Under the pieces are notes generated by a model that made no database searches, was not told the origin of the DNA, and worked only from the letters and a program-made list of their open reading frames with translations. Below are positions 61,859-64,000 of a DNA stretch of 64,000 bases, one piece after another (within the stretch, counting starts at the first letter, position 1; every line of letters starts with the position of its first letter). Source of the stretch: UBA1422 sp041859095 (GTDB taxonomy: Bacteria > Bacillota > Clostridia > Peptostreptococcales > Anaerovoracaceae). Location of the stretch: assembly GCA_041859095.1 (NCBI GenBank), contig JBHEKY010000028.1, positions 171,039 to 235,038 on the forward strand, written 5' to 3'. Made by a program: the position numbers and the translations under genes.

Positions 61859-62254
61859 CTTTTAAATGTTCTTAAAGGTAACCGGCAATACTATAGTTTT
61901 GATGTTTATACCTCGGAAGTGGATGACCACGGTGCTGACTTCGTTGCCAAATCTAGAGATGGAATTTACTATGAAGTCCAAGTGCAGGCCGAACGAAACA
62001 TGAATATGGTTTACATGTTCAAGGACAAATAGGATATCAGATCCGATAGACTCATTCTTGCGCTACTGCTTTTTACCACTGGAACATTGCCGGAGTTGTA
62101 TATGATACCGGCAACAGCCCGGCAAAATGAGGCTGAACGCTTAAGAAGAAAAGACTTCATAACTTCAAGAGTAAACCTGAATATGAGATCCTGTTATCAA
62201 AAAAATCTGTCACTATTAGAAAAGTATCGAACTAACGGATTATTGAATCTTTAA
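61859..62254 (+). pseudogene. decayed DUF4365-like (PD-(D/E)xK nuclease-type) gene with in-frame amber
   Basis: Open except for one TAG at 62030-62032, with no start codon after the upstream TGA. Reads YSFDVYTSEVDDHGADFVAKSRDGIYYEVQVQ…NMVYMFKDK, amber, DIRSDRLILALLLFTTGTLPELYMIPATA. D..G.DF…EVQVQ resembles the D…E-x-K nuclease core of DUF4365-like proteins, but with Q in place of the catalytic Lys. 5' truncation plus the amber point to a dead gene. Confidence 0.6.
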
Positions 62255-62367
62255 GCTCGCGTTGAAAGTTGTATTTCATCTAATTGAAAGTTTCGTTAAT
62301 GACTTACCATTTCAGAATAAAATTTATAGTATTTGTATCTTTATTGAACAAATTTAGTGGGGTAGAT

Positions 62368-62910
62368 ATGCTTAACGTAATCGCAGACTTACTCGGCATT
62401 ATTCCGACCTGGCAGCGCGCAATAGTGTTCGCCTGCACCACTTTTCTTGTTGTGATTCTTATCCGCAGACTCTTTGGGAAACCTTTGAAAAGTATTCCCC
62501 GGATTCAATATGTTTCCGGATTTCTTTTGGCTTGCTGGGTGTTCCTCTATCTGGGAGTTTGTGGACTACTCCGACTTGATTATTACTATCAAATAATTAC
62601 GATCCAATATGGTTTTTCGATCCGGATTTTTCCAATGACCGAATACCTAAGATGGATTCCTTATCTGGTTCCCATTGGCGTTTTGTTGCCTATGACCTTT
62701 CCGCAGGGATGCCGTACCCTGGGCCGCGTTCTTGGGTTTGTTTTTGCCGGAAGTCTAATGGTGGTTTTGCTTCAGTACAAAATTGACCCAGCTGATTTTC
62801 ATATCCTGCTGGTTGTGGCGAACATGATCTGGGCAGCGATAGGATTCAAGTTGTATGAATATGGCAAGACGAAGTCGGATGAGAAGACGATAGATGGATT
62901 GCAAGGATAA
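62368..62910 (+). CDS. VanZ-like membrane protein
   Basis: 180 residues from the ATG at 62368 (GGGGTAG upstream; the frame is open from 62284). Five hydrophobic helices. EYLRWIPYLVPIGVLLPMTF and VVLLQYKIDPADFHILLVVANMIWAAIGFKLYEY follow the VanZ outline loosely (P.G.LLP, Q, D..D, N..G replaced). Divergent member, function unknown. Confidence 0.55.
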   Translation: MLNVIADLLGIIPTWQRAIVFACTTFLVVILIRRLFGKPLKSIPRIQYVSGFLLACWVFLYLGVCGLLRLDYYYQIITIQYGFSIRIFPMTEYLRWIPYLVPIGVLLPMTFPQGCRTLGRVLGFVFAGSLMVVLLQYKIDPADFHILLVVANMIWAAIGFKLYEYGKTKSDEKTIDGLQG

Positions 62911-62916
62911 ATAAGC

Positions 62917-63013
62917 ATTCAGCCATTTTTATTTCCGCCCTGGAGAAGTAATGGTACAGTTATAACAGTCGTGGCAGTTGTGAGAGACAGCAAAGGTTTA
63001 TTGAAACAGAACC
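62917..63013 (-). mobile_element. solo end of an IS6-family element
   Basis: Matches 47931-48023 of the intact IS: TCAGCCATTTTT (first transposase codons, reversed), CCCTGGAG, TATAACAGTCGTGGCAGTTG and an inverted-repeat end …GAAACAGAACC. The rest of the element is missing. It lies directly before the TPR gene. Confidence 0.85.
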
Positions 63014-63049
63014 GCGCTGCCAGGGGAGCAACAATATGGAAGGATACTT

Positions 63050-64000
63050 ATGGATAAGGAACAGTCAAACCAACAACTACCTTACGTTCAACGAGCTTTA
63101 GTATATCTAGAACGTTTTAGGGAAGTTCCCGCCTTAGCAGGGGTTATTTCGACAGGAGTGGTGACCATTGCATCGGCGTTAATACCACATCTAATGCCAG
63201 GACTTTACGGCTGGAGAGTAATCTTCATTTATGGATTATTAATGATATTATCATTGCTCATTGCAGGATTATATTCTAGCAAACGACCGACGCTATCTCA
63301 GCGAATGCTTGAGGCGAGAAATCACTATAGGCTAGGATGCAGTGCCTTTGATGATACGGATTATATAAATGCATTGCTTGAGTTCAGGCAAGCTTACTTG
63401 AAGGACCCTGATGATTACACTTACACGTCGAAGTACGGAAGAACCTTATTGAGGAACGGAGATTATGAAGAAGCGATTTCCGTTTTTACTCAATCACTCA
63501 AAGTTGCACCAACAAAGGCTGCGAGACTTGCCTCAACTCGAAATCGCGGTGTTACAGCAATGATTAATACAAACTGGGGGCAGGCATATCGTGATTTCAC
63601 AGATTACTTAAAGGAAAAGGAAGAAAGTGCAATATATCGACAACTTGCACTAGTTAATCTGGCAATGAGCAGGGATTTAGCTGATGCAAAGACCAATGCA
63701 ACTAAAGCGGTCGATATTAACCCAAAAAAATCAGCGCCTTATTCTACATTGGCCATAGTGGTATCACATTATAATGTATTGGAGGCACAGGAAATGCTTG
63801 ATATAGCGCTTACCTTAAAACATGAGAACGGTGATGCGCTTTACGCTTTAGCACAGGCAACCGCGGTAGTTGGAAATATTGAGGAAGCATTTGGTAGATT
63901 GAGGAAGGCAGTCAGCGTCGATTCGAAATTTAGTCCGCGTGCTCGTTTGGATCCGTTTTTAAAAAAACTGCAGATACATAAAAGCAAATTTGAAGAAGCA
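63050..64000 (+). CDS. membrane-anchored TPR-repeat protein (3' end outside window)
   Basis: 317 codons from the ATG at 63050 (GGAAGGA upstream), open to the window end. Residues 25-80 hold two hydrophobic helices (VPALAGVISTGVVTIASALI, WRVIFIYGLLMILSLLIAGLY). From about 87 on come TPR helices: MLEARNHYRLGCSAFDDTDYINALLEFRQA, YTSKYGRTLLRNGDYEEAISVFTQS, and further repeats to the end (ALAQATAVVGNIEEAFGRLRKAV). Likely a protein-interaction scaffold facing the cytosol. Function unknown. Confidence 0.75.
   Translation, partial: MDKEQSNQQLPYVQRALVYLERFREVPALAGVISTGVVTIASALIPHLMPGLYGWRVIFIYGLLMILSLLIAGLYSSKRPTLSQRMLEARNHYRLGCSAFDDTDYINALLEFRQAYLKDPDDYTYTSKYGRTLLRNGDYEEAISVFTQSLKVAPTKAARLASTRNRGVTAMINTNWGQAYRDFTDYLKEKEESAIYRQLALVNLAMSRDLADAKTNATKAVDINPKKSAPYSTLAIVVSHYNVLEAQEMLDIALTLKHENGDALYALAQATAVVGNIEEAFGRLRKAVSVDSKFSPRARLDPFLKKLQIHKSKFEEA

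Overview
The window looks like the chromosome of an anaerobic, low-to-mid GC Gram-positive bacterium of the Clostridia. Signs of this are strong AGGAGG-type ribosome binding sites, many rho-independent terminators, AgrB/AgrD cyclic-peptide signalling, PadR regulators, DUF2207, DUF4097 and DUF3892 proteins, radical SAM enzymes, and amine and amino-acid metabolism (ornithine decarboxylase, diaminopropionate ammonia-lyase). One gene, mtbB (10763-12148, minus strand), is a dimethylamine methyltransferase with an in-frame UAG at the exact position of pyrrolysine in the methanogen enzymes. The organism therefore probably encodes pyrrolysine. The genus cannot be read from the window.

Region 1 (1-32.8 kb) is ordinary chromosome. 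It holds a type II NADH dehydrogenase (cut by the window start), a two-component system followed by a MacB-like ABC exporter, a one-strand run of small cytosolic genes (NYN/PIN-like nuclease, DUF6506-like, cupin, ACT plus PFL/UPF0210 pair), and the mtbB-VOC pair. It continues with a nitroreductase, ornithine decarboxylase, flavodoxin, an EamA transporter, a PadR/DUF1700/DUF4097 envelope module, diaminopropionate ammonia-lyase, the remnant of a MarR-controlled transporter, VanZ, rhodanese, DUF2207 and S41-peptidase genes. It ends with a PadR plus radical SAM pair, tRNA-Glu(CUC), threonine synthase, methylglyoxal synthase and tRNA-Ser(GGA).

Region 2 (32.9-61.4 kb), starting right at the 3' end of tRNA-Ser, is an accessory island of two related modules. 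Each begins with the same ~180-bp leader (32945 and 49948) and continues with a LytTR response regulator and a GHKL sensor kinase, a terminator, then agrB with an agrD-type autoinducer precursor. Each ends with a giant secreted DNRLRE/YD-repeat (RHS/WapA-like) protein with a variable C-terminal tip and small membrane proteins that look like immunity genes. The two autoinducer precursors align in register, but one carries serine (lactone ring predicted) and the other cysteine (thiolactone). The tips and immunity candidates also differ. The natural reading is two quorum-sensing circuits, each wired to its own polymorphic toxin. Between the modules lies a graveyard of small orphan genes, hairpin repeats, one full IS6-family element and an IS6 remnant.

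Region 3 (61.4-64 kb) holds a DUF3892 gene, a decayed nuclease-like gene, a VanZ-like membrane protein, a second IS6 remnant and the start of a membrane-anchored TPR protein that runs off the window.

All family assignments are from reading the sequence and memory of the families; no database search was run.
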